Source of the DNA: SAR86 cluster bacterium
Lineage (GTDB): Bacteria; Pseudomonadota; Gammaproteobacteria; Magnimaribacterales; Magnimaribacteraceae
DNA: 47,761 bases
Direction of reading: 5' to 3'
Assembly (NCBI GenBank): GCA_022447025.1
Contig: JAKUUL010000003.1
Location: 1-47,761, forward strand
The notes beneath the pieces were generated by a model that was not told where the DNA came from, did not search any database, and was given only the letters and a program-made list of their open reading frames with translations. The position numbers and the translations under genes are program-made. Shown here one piece after another: positions 38,376 through 46,670 of the stretch. Position 1 is the stretch's first letter; the number at the start of each line of letters is the position of its first letter.

Positions 38376-39077
38376 ATGAAGACAGAAACAGTTAATTACC
38401 AAGCCAAAAACATTGATTTAAAGGGCTATGTAGCTTTTCCAGATGCTGAGAATGCTCCTTTAGTATTAATAGTACATACTTGGGCTGGTAAAGATGAATT
38501 TGTTCATCAAAGGGCTGAAGATCTTGCTGCTTTAGGGTATGTTGGATTTGCTGTAGATATGTACGGAAATGGAAAAGTAGGAGCAGACACAGCAGAAAAT
38601 GAATCGCTGATGACCCCGCTAGTAAGCGATAGAGACATGTTGAAGGATCGTATTGTTTCGGCTTTAAATTACGGAAAGAGCTTACCAGGAGTTGATTCGA
38701 GTCGAGCTGCTGCTATCGGGTACTGCTTTGGGGGATTAGTTGTGCTTGATCTGGCTAGGTCTGGAGAAGATTTGAGTGGAGTAGTGAGTTTTCACGGTCT
38801 TTTGATGCCTTCTGATATTTCAGAAAAAGGAATCAAAGCTAAAGTCTTAGTTTTGCATGGAGAAAGAGATCCAATGGTGCCTCTTGATATGGTAGATACA
38901 TTTCAAAAAGAAATGACCGAAGCAGAAGCAGATTGGCAATTACATAGTTATGGGGGAACCTATCATGCCTTTACCAATCCGGATGCAAATGATCCAAACC
39001 TAGGTACCCAGTTCAACAAGTCTGCAAATGATAGGTCTTGGCAGTCTATGAAGAACTTCTTTGCGGAGATTTTTTAG
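38376..39077 (+). CDS. Dienelactone hydrolase family protein
   Basis: A 233-residue alpha/beta hydrolase with the Cys-Asp-His triad of the dienelactone hydrolase family: Cys117 in GYCFGG, Asp165 in GERDPMVP and His197 in TYHAFTNP. No signal peptide is apparent, so it is cytosolic. True dienelactone hydrolases act on chlorocatechol pathways, but no such genes are here; a general esterase or lactonase role is more likely. It ends 24 bases before alaS. Confidence 0.88.
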   Translation: MKTETVNYQAKNIDLKGYVAFPDAENAPLVLIVHTWAGKDEFVHQRAEDLAALGYVGFAVDMYGNGKVGADTAENESLMTPLVSDRDMLKDRIVSALNYGKSLPGVDSSRAAAIGYCFGGLVVLDLARSGEDLSGVVSFHGLLMPSDISEKGIKAKVLVLHGERDPMVPLDMVDTFQKEMTEAEADWQLHSYGGTYHAFTNPDANDPNLGTQFNKSANDRSWQSMKNFFAEIF

Positions 39078-39101
39078 AAGTTTAAGCTTTTTGAGATTAG
39101 T

Positions 39102-41705
39102 GTGAAAACCAAGCAAATAAGAAAAACTTACTTTGACTATTTCATATCAAAGGACCATGAATTAGTCGATAGCGGTTCTTTAATCCCACAAAATGACCCT
39201 TCATTATTGTTTACCAATGCAGGCATGGTTCCTTTTAAAGATGTCTTATTGGGAGTGGAAAAAAGACCTTATACAAGAGCTGTCAGCTCTCAAAGATGCT
39301 TACGAGTGGGAGGAAAACACAACGACCTAGAAAATGTAGGCTACACAGCTAGGCATCACACTTTTTTTGAGATGTTAGGTAACTTTAGTTTTGGAGATTA
39401 TTTCAAAAGGGAAGCTATTGAGTTTGCTTGGGATCTATTAACCAACAAATACTCCCTTCCTGCTGACAAACTGTGGGTAACAGTTTTTAAAGATGATGAT
39501 GAATCAGAAGCTATATGGAAGGAAGAAATAGGGATACCTGCAGACAGAATTTCCCGCCTAGACGAAGAAGAAAACTTTTGGACAATGGGGGACACAGGTC
39601 CTTGCGGTCCTTGTAGTGAAATATATTATGATCATGGTCCTGAAGTTAAAGGGTCCCCACCTGCCATGGGCGCAGATCCAGGCGATAGATTTATAGAAAT
39701 ATGGAATTTAGTTTTCGCGCAGTTTGATCATTCAAAAGATGGAACTTTAAGCCCACTTCCTAACCCGTGTGTGGATACAGGAATGGGTTTAGAAAGAATG
39801 GCGGCGGTATTACAAGGAAAGCATAATAATTTTGAAACAGACTTGTTTGCACCTTTAATCAAAGAAGCTGCAAGTATCTGTGGTACTAAAGACTTAAATG
39901 ATCCTTCTTTAAAAGTTATTGCAGACCATTTAAGAGCTAGTGCTTTTCTATTAGCAGATGGAATCAGTCCTTCCAATGAGGGAAGAGGTTATGTGTTAAG
40001 AAGAATTATAAGGCGTGCATTAAGACATGCTGACAAGCTAGGATCAAGGCAACCAGTATTGTCTACAATGGTTCCAACTTTAGTGGAGCAAATGAGTAAT
40101 GTTTACCCAATTTTGAAAAAAAATAATAAAATTATAAAGGCTAATATTCTTCAAGAAGAGGAACAATTTGCTTCAACTTTGGTCCAAGGCATGGGCCTTT
40201 TAAAAGAAGAAGTTAACAACTTGAAAGGAAAAACTATTCCAGGGGAGCTCATTTTTAGGTTGTATGATACTTACGGTTTTCCCCCTGATATGACAGCAGA
40301 TTTTGCTAGAGAGAATAACCTGAAGGTTGATTTAAAAGGGTATGAAGAAGCCATGGCTAAACAAAAAGAAAGAGGAAGAGAGGCAAGTGCTTTTGGATCA
40401 GTTATTCCAGAATCTCTTAATTTAAAAGGCAGCACTAACTTCGTTGGGTATGAAAAGGATGAAGTTAAAGCAAAAATATTAGAATTGGTTTCTCTTTCAG
40501 ATGGTAAAGCACAAGAAAAATTAAAGAAAAACCAAGAAGTTGTTGTAATTCTGGATAAGACATCTTTTTATGCAGAATCGGGAGGCCAAGTTGGAGATTC
40601 TGGTGTGCTGACTGGAAATAAATTTGAATTTGAAATCAAAGATACACAAAAGATTGGAGATCATGTTGGTCATGTTGGGTCCTTGTCTAAAGGAAGTGCT
40701 TCTAAAGGTGATTCAGTAGTTGCCAAGATAAATCAACAGGCTAGAAGTAAAACTGTATTAAATCACTCTGCAACTCATCTGCTTAACTCTGCTTTAAGGA
40801 CTGTTTTGGGTGACCATGTAGAACAGAGAGGGTCTTTGGTAAATGAAGACAAGCTAAGGTTTGATTTTGTTCATAAGAAACAAGTTTCTAAAGAAGAGAT
40901 AAAACAAATTGAAGCAATAGTTAATTCAGAAATAAGAGCTAATAGTGAAACCATCACTGAAACCATGCCCATCAAAGAGGCTGAAAAGAAAGGAGCCTTA
41001 GCTTTCTTTGGGGATAAATATGGTGAGCAAGTAAGGGTATTGTCTATGGGTGGCGATTTCTCTGTAGAACTTTGCGGCGGTACTCATGTACAAAGAACAG
41101 GGGACATAGGTTATTTTAAGGTAATGGCAGAAACTAGCATTTCTGCAGGTGTACGTCGAATAGAAGCTCTAACAGGGGAAGCCGCTCTAAATCTTTCACA
41201 AGACAGTCATGATAATTTAGACTCACTAGCTCTACAGCTGAACACTTCTTCAGAACAGGTTTCAGAAAAAGTATCCCAACTCATTGATGCTAATAAATCA
41301 CTCAAACAAGAAGTCGACAAACTTAAATCAAGTAATTTGTCAGCTACAGCTTCAGACTTATCACTTGAGTCTGAAGAAATTGAAGGCATAAAAGTCTTTG
41401 CCCACAAGATGGAGGGCCTAGATTCATCTGCGTTACGAGAAACTGCTGACCAGCTCAGAAATAAAGAAAAAAATTCTTTGATAGTGCTGATTTCTATTTT
41501 CGAAGATAAGATTCCTATCGTTATCGCTAGGCATAAAGATTTAGAAAAAGTAGATGCAAGAAAAGTGATGAACCACATGGTAAACCTTCTAGGTGGCAGT
41601 GGTGGTGGACGTTCAGATTTTTCTCAAGGTGGTATAGAGAATGTTGAAGACATAGACATTGCTTTAGCCTCTCTTTCAGAATTTCTAGTTTCTTTAAATT
41701 CTTAG
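39102..41705 (+). CDS. alaS: Alanyl-tRNA synthetase
   Basis: AlaRS charges tRNA-Ala and edits Ser/Gly mischarging. The 867-residue protein has the class II core with FTNAGMVPFKD and the GLERMA segment, the editing-site zinc ligands HSATH (His555, His559) and CGGTH (Cys658, His662), and the C-terminal DHHA1-type GGSGGGRSDFSQGG segment. The start is GTG; the family start M-x-T-x-x-IR fits it and no nearby ATG does. lysC follows after 36 bases. Confidence 0.97.
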   Translation: MKTKQIRKTYFDYFISKDHELVDSGSLIPQNDPSLLFTNAGMVPFKDVLLGVEKRPYTRAVSSQRCLRVGGKHNDLENVGYTARHHTFFEMLGNFSFGDYFKREAIEFAWDLLTNKYSLPADKLWVTVFKDDDESEAIWKEEIGIPADRISRLDEEENFWTMGDTGPCGPCSEIYYDHGPEVKGSPPAMGADPGDRFIEIWNLVFAQFDHSKDGTLSPLPNPCVDTGMGLERMAAVLQGKHNNFETDLFAPLIKEAASICGTKDLNDPSLKVIADHLRASAFLLADGISPSNEGRGYVLRRIIRRALRHADKLGSRQPVLSTMVPTLVEQMSNVYPILKKNNKIIKANILQEEEQFASTLVQGMGLLKEEVNNLKGKTIPGELIFRLYDTYGFPPDMTADFARENNLKVDLKGYEEAMAKQKERGREASAFGSVIPESLNLKGSTNFVGYEKDEVKAKILELVSLSDGKAQEKLKKNQEVVVILDKTSFYAESGGQVGDSGVLTGNKFEFEIKDTQKIGDHVGHVGSLSKGSASKGDSVVAKINQQARSKTVLNHSATHLLNSALRTVLGDHVEQRGSLVNEDKLRFDFVHKKQVSKEEIKQIEAIVNSEIRANSETITETMPIKEAEKKGALAFFGDKYGEQVRVLSMGGDFSVELCGGTHVQRTGDIGYFKVMAETSISAGVRRIEALTGEAALNLSQDSHDNLDSLALQLNTSSEQVSEKVSQLIDANKSLKQEVDKLKSSNLSATASDLSLESEEIEGIKVFAHKMEGLDSSALRETADQLRNKEKNSLIVLISIFEDKIPIVIARHKDLEKVDARKVMNHMVNLLGGSGGGRSDFSQGGIENVEDIDIALASLSEFLVSLNS

Positions 41706-41741
41706 TGCTATAGAATACCCACCCTTTTTGGGTTAACAGCT

Positions 41742-42968
41742 ATGGAAAAACTGCTTGTACAGAAATTTGGTGGCACTTCGGTTGCGGATGCAGGGCGTAT
41801 TGAAGTTGTTGCAGACATTATTGCAAAGACTATTTCAGAAGGTCATAAAGTCGTTGTTGTGCTCTCAGCCATGGGAGAGGAAACCGATAGACTAATTGAT
41901 CTTGCTAAATCAATTCAAACAGAACCGAACCTCAGGGAATACGATGCCCTAGTTTCAACCGGAGAACAGATATCGGTTGCTTTGATGGCCATGGTTCTGG
42001 GTAAGAGAAATTTGAAAGCAAAGTCCTATACCGCTTACCAACTAGGCATTAAGACTAATAAAATGCATGGCAGAGCCAGAATAGTAGATGTAAAAGTAGA
42101 AAAATTAATTAAACAGTTAGATAAAGGCGTCATACCTGTCATCACAGGATTTCAGGGTATGAATGAAGAAGGGGATATAACAACTCTAGGAAGAGGAGGC
42201 TCTGATACCACTGGAGTGGCGATTGCAGTGGCTCTTCAGGCAGATGAGTGTCAGATATACACTGATGTGGATGGTGTATTTACTACTGATCCAAGAATTT
42301 GTCCTAAAGCTAGGCTTTTAGATCAAATTTCTTTTGATGAAATGTTAGAACTATCAAGTACTGGAGCTGAAGTTCTCCAGTTACGTGCGGTAGAATATGC
42401 CAGTAAACATGATATGCCCATAAGGGTTCTTTCAAGCTTTTCAGAAGGTGAAGGTACTTTAGTCGAGGAGAAAGAGGACATGGAGAGACCGGTAATTTCA
42501 GGTATTAGTAGCATAGATACAGAGGCTAAATTAACAGTAAGGGGGGTTCCCGATCTTCCCGGTGTTGCTGCAAAGATCTTAGGCCCTGTAAGTGATGCTG
42601 GTATAGATGTTGATGTGATTGTTCAAAATATTAGTGCTGATAATACAACTGACTTTACCTTTACGGTTGACCAAACCGATGCTTCTTCAGCTGAGGAGAT
42701 TTTAAAAGAGACCTCTGAATCCTTGGGCGGCGGTTCTATTGAAGTAGACGATAATATAGCCAAAGTTAGTGTAGTGGGAAGGGGTATGAGAGGCCAGTCT
42801 GGTATTGCAAGTAAGATGTTCCAGGCTCTCGCAGATCATGAAATTAATATTCTCATGATCACAACTTCTGAGATAAAAATATCAGTTGTAATCCAAAAAG
42901 ACTTAATGGAAAAGGCGGTCAATGCCCTTCATGATACTTTTCAGTTGGATAAAAATTTAGACACCTAA
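41742..42968 (+). CDS. lysC: Aspartate kinase
   Basis: LysC phosphorylates aspartate, the entry to Lys, Thr, Met and diaminopimelate synthesis; asd at 11033 encodes the next step. The 408-residue monofunctional form has KFGGTSV near the N-terminus, the FQGMNEEGDITTLGRGGSDTT segment and two C-terminal ACT domains (start TVRGVPDLPGVAAKI) for feedback control. A possible -10 (TATAGAAT) lies in the gap after alaS. Its stop abuts the ATG of the next gene. Confidence 0.97.
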   Translation: MEKLLVQKFGGTSVADAGRIEVVADIIAKTISEGHKVVVVLSAMGEETDRLIDLAKSIQTEPNLREYDALVSTGEQISVALMAMVLGKRNLKAKSYTAYQLGIKTNKMHGRARIVDVKVEKLIKQLDKGVIPVITGFQGMNEEGDITTLGRGGSDTTGVAIAVALQADECQIYTDVDGVFTTDPRICPKARLLDQISFDEMLELSSTGAEVLQLRAVEYASKHDMPIRVLSSFSEGEGTLVEEKEDMERPVISGISSIDTEAKLTVRGVPDLPGVAAKILGPVSDAGIDVDVIVQNISADNTTDFTFTVDQTDASSAEEILKETSESLGGGSIEVDDNIAKVSVVGRGMRGQSGIASKMFQALADHEINILMITTSEIKISVVIQKDLMEKAVNALHDTFQLDKNLDT

Positions 42969-43331
42969 ATGGAAATATTGGAACTTGATCAGGGGGTGAT
43001 GCGAGGCTTCATCTTTGGTTTAGTGCATGTCAGTATCTTAATCATAGGATATTACAGCGGTTGGAGTATAAATAGACTTCTTAAACTGGCTTCGAATGGT
43101 CATATTGCAGGTATCATCGGGGCAGTGATAGCACATATCTTTGCCGACTTAATAGCAGCAGCTTTAGATCCAACAATGCGTTCAGCAGCACTCGGCATAG
43201 TTTTTGGAGGAATAATTCCTTTACTAGGTATCCCCTTATTAGAGAGGTATGTGACCAAGAGTGAACAACACATCATGGTAGGTGATCACGAAGACATAGA
43301 AAAAGATCTCCATAGTTCGCACGACAATTAA
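42969..43331 (+). CDS. Small membrane protein of unknown function, fused in translation to lysC
   Basis: A 120-residue protein with three predicted transmembrane helices (about 12-28, 45-66, 72-92) rich in Gly and Ala, with AHIFADLIAAALDP in the second, and a charged tail with several His, Asp and Glu (DHEDIEKDLHSSHDN). I do not recognise the family. It starts directly after the lysC stop, so it is probably cotranscribed with lysC; gammaproteobacteria often carry csrA here. FTR1 follows 40 bases later behind a Fur-like site. Confidence 0.78.
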   Translation: MEILELDQGVMRGFIFGLVHVSILIIGYYSGWSINRLLKLASNGHIAGIIGAVIAHIFADLIAAALDPTMRSAALGIVFGGIIPLLGIPLLERYVTKSEQHIMVGDHEDIEKDLHSSHDN

Positions 43332-43348
43332 AAACTTGCCAATTAAAC

Positions 43349-43367
43349 AATAATGATTACCATTCTC
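43349..43367. promoter_or_regulatory. Fur-box-like operator before the FTR1 gene
   Basis: AATAATGATTACCATTCTC matches the 19-base Fur consensus GATAATGATAATCATTATC at 15 positions by my count. It ends 4 bases before the GTG start of the FTR1 gene, leaving no room for a ribosome site. Together with the products downstream this supports iron-dependent repression. Confidence 0.75.
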
Positions 43368-43371
43368 GTTT

Positions 43372-44310
43372 GTGAATGAATTTATCATTACATTTAGAGA
43401 AACCCTAGAAGCTGCTCTGATTGTAGGAATAATTTATACAGTTATTTCTAAACAAGGACTTAAGAAAGAGGTTCTGCAACTTTGGTATGCAGTAGGGGCC
43501 TCCTTAGTCGCAAGCCTTTTGGTGGCTTTATTTCTAAACAGTATAAAAGAGTCGATCGGTAATGCTTCCATAGAAAAACTGGTTGAAGCTACTTTGATGT
43601 ATATAACTGCAGGACTACTTTGGTATGTAATTTTTTGGTTAGCAAAGAAAGTGAGTGACAGAGAGGTTCTTGAAGGTCAAACCTCTAGTGCATTAAAAAC
43701 AGCAGGATGGGGTGTATTCTTTCTAGTCTTCTTCGCTATTCTTAGAGAAGGATTTGAAACGGCTATATTTTTAATGGGTAGTTTTTCCATTCTTGGAAGT
43801 TTTTCTTACATTGGTTTCTTCTCTGGAATGATTCTGGCTATCTTCTTAGGCTACTTAGTCGTAATGCAGGGTAGAAAGGTAGATTTAACTTCTTTCTTTA
43901 GGGTCACAACACTTCTTCTTGTCTTTTTTGCGTCCGGGATGGTGACCTACGGAACACACGAAGCAGAGGAGTTTTTGGTAAAAGGGGATCACCTAGATTG
44001 GGTAGGCCTTAAAGATAAACAACTTGAAGATGGCACGACTCTAAAAGCTAAAGATCAAATTGTAAGAGTTTGGAATGTACATATCCCCAAACAGACCTTA
44101 GATGAAAATGACAAAGAGGTTTTTTATAGTTATAACCTTCATGGTAAGAACCAATATTCTCATTGGCTTCATGACAAGGGTAGAGTGGGTGTTTTTCTAA
44201 AAGGTTTTTTTGGCTACAACAGTAACCCTAATTGGGTGGAATTAATTTTGTGGTTCTTGTCTTTATTCTTCGGTTTGAGTCTTTGGCGTAAATTTTATTT
44301 TTCATCGTAA
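43372..44310 (+). CDS. FTR1 family iron permease
   Basis: A 312-residue polytopic membrane protein with two REXXE iron-binding motifs: Arg9-Glu13 (FRETLEAALIVG) in the first helix and Arg125-Glu129 (LREGFETAIFLMG). About seven helices are visible, with a large non-membrane loop (roughly 200-285) between the last ones, including GTHEAEEFLVKGDHLDWVG and a His-containing YSHWLHD. FTR1/EfeU proteins import iron across the inner membrane; no EfeO or EfeB is present. The GTG start follows the family start. It lies directly behind a Fur-like site. Confidence 0.92.
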   Translation: MNEFIITFRETLEAALIVGIIYTVISKQGLKKEVLQLWYAVGASLVASLLVALFLNSIKESIGNASIEKLVEATLMYITAGLLWYVIFWLAKKVSDREVLEGQTSSALKTAGWGVFFLVFFAILREGFETAIFLMGSFSILGSFSYIGFFSGMILAIFLGYLVVMQGRKVDLTSFFRVTTLLLVFFASGMVTYGTHEAEEFLVKGDHLDWVGLKDKQLEDGTTLKAKDQIVRVWNVHIPKQTLDENDKEVFYSYNLHGKNQYSHWLHDKGRVGVFLKGFFGYNSNPNWVELILWFLSLFFGLSLWRKFYFSS

Positions 44311-44323
44311 GCATTTTTCACTT

Positions 44324-44370
44324 GTAAATAGTAATCATTCTCATTTAGAATGAGAATGATTATTATTAAC
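44324..44370. promoter_or_regulatory. Tandem Fur-box-like operator with inverted repeat before the FecA-like receptor
   Basis: Two face-to-face Fur-like 19-mers overlap an inverted repeat: left arm GTAATCATTCTCATT (44331-44345), spacer TAG, right arm AATGAGAATGATTAT (44349-44363). The right site GAGAATGATTATTATTAAC (44352-44370) matches the Fur consensus at 15 of 19 positions; the left, read on the minus strand from 44342 to 44324, at about 12. It covers the ATG proposed in the ORF track (44350), arguing for a later start. Confidence 0.8.
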
Positions 44371-44385
44371 ATTTGGATACAAAGC

Positions 44386-46587
44386 ATGAACAGACTCATC
44401 TTATTTTTATTTGTTACTTTTATTTCTTTTTATGCTGCTTCGGATGATGCAGCCTCTGAAAATGTAGAAATTGAAGTTATTGAGATTATTGGATCACAAG
44501 AAGAAGCCCTAGAAATTGCTGGTTCAGCTTCTGTGATTACAACTGAAGACCTTAAGCTTTATGAATACACAGATATCCATAAAATTTTGTCAACAGTCCC
44601 TGGTATAAATTTTCGTCCCGAAGAGGGTTATGGTCTAAGGCCAAATATTAGTATAAGAGGAACCTACGCAGATAGATCAGGTAAAGTAACCTTGATGGAG
44701 GATGGGGTATTAATTGCTCCTGCTCCTTATGCCTCTTCTTCTGCTTACTATTTTCCTACAACACCAAGAATAGCCGGTATTGAAGTTCTGAAAGGACCTG
44801 CAGCTATAACTCAAGGACCCTATACAGTAGGTGGTGCTATAAATTTACTGAGTACACCTATACCTGATGAAACTGGAGGTCTATTTAACCAAGAGCTTGG
44901 TGTAGACCAAACCAGCAGAACCCATTTTCATTATGGAGTTGTTCAAGACAATGTAGCTTTTCTAATAGAGTCCCATTTATGGAAGACCGATGGGTTTGAT
45001 TCAATTATGAATTCAAACGAAAACACCGGTTTTGATAAAGATGATGTTGTCGTCAAATTAAGACTAAACTCAGATCCTGAATCAGAAGGAATCTATCATG
45101 AATTAAACCTCAAATACCAAGATTCTGATGAATCATCTGATCAATCTTACGTAGGATTGGCTGAAGCTGATTTTAGAAGGGATCCACATGAAAGATATGG
45201 ATTAACTGCTTATGACAATATGGATAATGCCCACGATACCTTTTCTTTAAATTATATAGCTGATTTGGGAGACTTAGAATTTAGTGCCACGATCTATGAG
45301 AATGAATTCGCAAGAAATTGGTTTAAGGTAGATAAGATAGATAACGGTAAGGTATATGGATTGGGAAATGGCATAAACAACATAATAGCAGCAGCAAATA
45401 CAGGAAATCTTGATGCAAGGTCTATATTACAGGGGACCAACTCTCAGGCTATAGAAATAAAGCTTAAGAATAATAATAGAGCTTATATTTCAGAAGGTAC
45501 TGATATAAAAATTCAATACAGTACAGACAAACAGACTTTTACAGCAGGATATAGATCAACTGAAGATTCAGAGGATCGTTTTCAAATATATGAATATGCT
45601 ACTTGGTCAGGAGGAAATCTGAGTACTCTCAGTGAAGGTTCCGCTCCAGGTTATAGCTCTAATAACAGGGTCACTGAAGCAGAGGCCACTGCCTTTTATG
45701 TAAATGAAGAAGTAAATATAGGATCCTTATCCTTAAGCCTTGGATTTAGAACTGAAAACTGGGAGATTACACAAGAAAGGTATGTAGACTCAGCTAGAAG
45801 TGCAATAAATACTGAAAAAGGATACCCAAAGAAGTTAGCCGATTCAGATAATAGCTTATTTGGATTTGGTGCAACATATGAAGTAAATGACAGTACTTCA
45901 GTATTTTTAGGATTTCATGAAGGATTTACTCCCACCAGCGGAGGGGCAGATCCAGAAGAAGCGGATAATATGGAATTAGGTATGAGGTACATACAAGGCT
46001 CTACTTTCGTTGAGCTAGTTTATTTTGATACTGATTATCAAAACATGTTTGGAAGTTGTACCGCATCTGGAGGTGCTGTAGGAGAGTGTGAGATTGGTGA
46101 TTCCTTCAATGCCGGAGCGGCTTCAATAAGTGGATTGGAATTAACAGCTCAAACAGAAATCATTTCAGAAGCCGGAGTAACTTATCCAATCAGTGCTATC
46201 TACACTTCTACTGATGCAAGCTTTGATAATACTTTCTCTAGTTCCTTCTGGGGAGATGTAAATGCAGGAATGGACATTCCTGACTTACCTGATTCTCAAC
46301 TAGCTATAAGAGGTGGATTTAGAACTAATTCAGGATTTAGTGGTGATGCCACGCTGTATGCTTATGGAAATACTTGTTCAGTAGCAAATTGTTCTTCAGG
46401 AACCGAAATAGACTCGTACAGAATTGTAGATATGTCATTATCAAAACAAATCAATAAAAGCCTTGATGTCTACATGATAGTTGAAAATATTTTTAATGAA
46501 GAAGATATCATTGCAAGGGCTCCTAAAAATGGAGCAAGAGCACAAAAACCAAGGACAACCGTTTTTGGTTTAAGATTAAAAATATAG
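44386..46587 (+). CDS. FecA-like TonB-dependent outer-membrane receptor
   Basis: I start this at ATG 44386, not 44350, because 44350 lies inside the Fur operator and MNRLILFLFVTFISFYA then forms a clean signal peptide (733 residues). A TonB-box-like EVIEII near 30-35 precedes the plug domain (about 45-160; NISIRGTYADRSGK, LMEDGVLIAPAPYAS, VLKGPAAITQGP). The rest is a 22-strand-type barrel with Cys pairs in surface loops. The plug resembles FecA, but the N-terminal signalling domain of FecA is missing. Likely substrate is a ferric chelate, energised by TonB-ExbBD encoded elsewhere. Confidence 0.9.
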   Translation: MNRLILFLFVTFISFYAASDDAASENVEIEVIEIIGSQEEALEIAGSASVITTEDLKLYEYTDIHKILSTVPGINFRPEEGYGLRPNISIRGTYADRSGKVTLMEDGVLIAPAPYASSSAYYFPTTPRIAGIEVLKGPAAITQGPYTVGGAINLLSTPIPDETGGLFNQELGVDQTSRTHFHYGVVQDNVAFLIESHLWKTDGFDSIMNSNENTGFDKDDVVVKLRLNSDPESEGIYHELNLKYQDSDESSDQSYVGLAEADFRRDPHERYGLTAYDNMDNAHDTFSLNYIADLGDLEFSATIYENEFARNWFKVDKIDNGKVYGLGNGINNIIAAANTGNLDARSILQGTNSQAIEIKLKNNNRAYISEGTDIKIQYSTDKQTFTAGYRSTEDSEDRFQIYEYATWSGGNLSTLSEGSAPGYSSNNRVTEAEATAFYVNEEVNIGSLSLSLGFRTENWEITQERYVDSARSAINTEKGYPKKLADSDNSLFGFGATYEVNDSTSVFLGFHEGFTPTSGGADPEEADNMELGMRYIQGSTFVELVYFDTDYQNMFGSCTASGGAVGECEIGDSFNAGAASISGLELTAQTEIISEAGVTYPISAIYTSTDASFDNTFSSSFWGDVNAGMDIPDLPDSQLAIRGGFRTNSGFSGDATLYAYGNTCSVANCSSGTEIDSYRIVDMSLSKQINKSLDVYMIVENIFNEEDIIARAPKNGARAQKPRTTVFGLRLKI

Positions 46588-46609
46588 TTATTTTTTTTAA
46601 TAAAAAAAT

Positions 46610-46615
46610 TATAAT
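46610..46615 (+). promoter_or_regulatory. Candidate -10 box for the second receptor
   Basis: TATAAT followed by gccgc lies 55 bases before the ATG at 46671, in an 83-base gap after the first receptor. No -35 or clear Fur site accompanies it. The flanking T-run/A-run is not a convincing terminator. Pattern match only. Confidence 0.33.
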
Positions 46616-46670
46616 GCCGCTTCAAAACCCAACCAGTGTTAACTTTTTTAAACAATAAACAGGATTACAA

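Noticed and set aside
41714-41734. Hairpin terminator after alaS (tacccaccctttttgggtta)
   Set aside because: The possible stem is only about 4-5 base pairs and is not followed by a T run; it overlaps a plausible -10 for lysC.
42969-43331. CsrA relic after lysC
   Set aside because: The MEILELD start faintly recalls CsrA, but the rest is three hydrophobic helices with no CsrA strand pattern.
46588-46620. T-run/A-run inverted repeat as terminator or repeat element
   Set aside because: Pure A/T symmetry is expected in AT-rich DNA; no GC stem is present.
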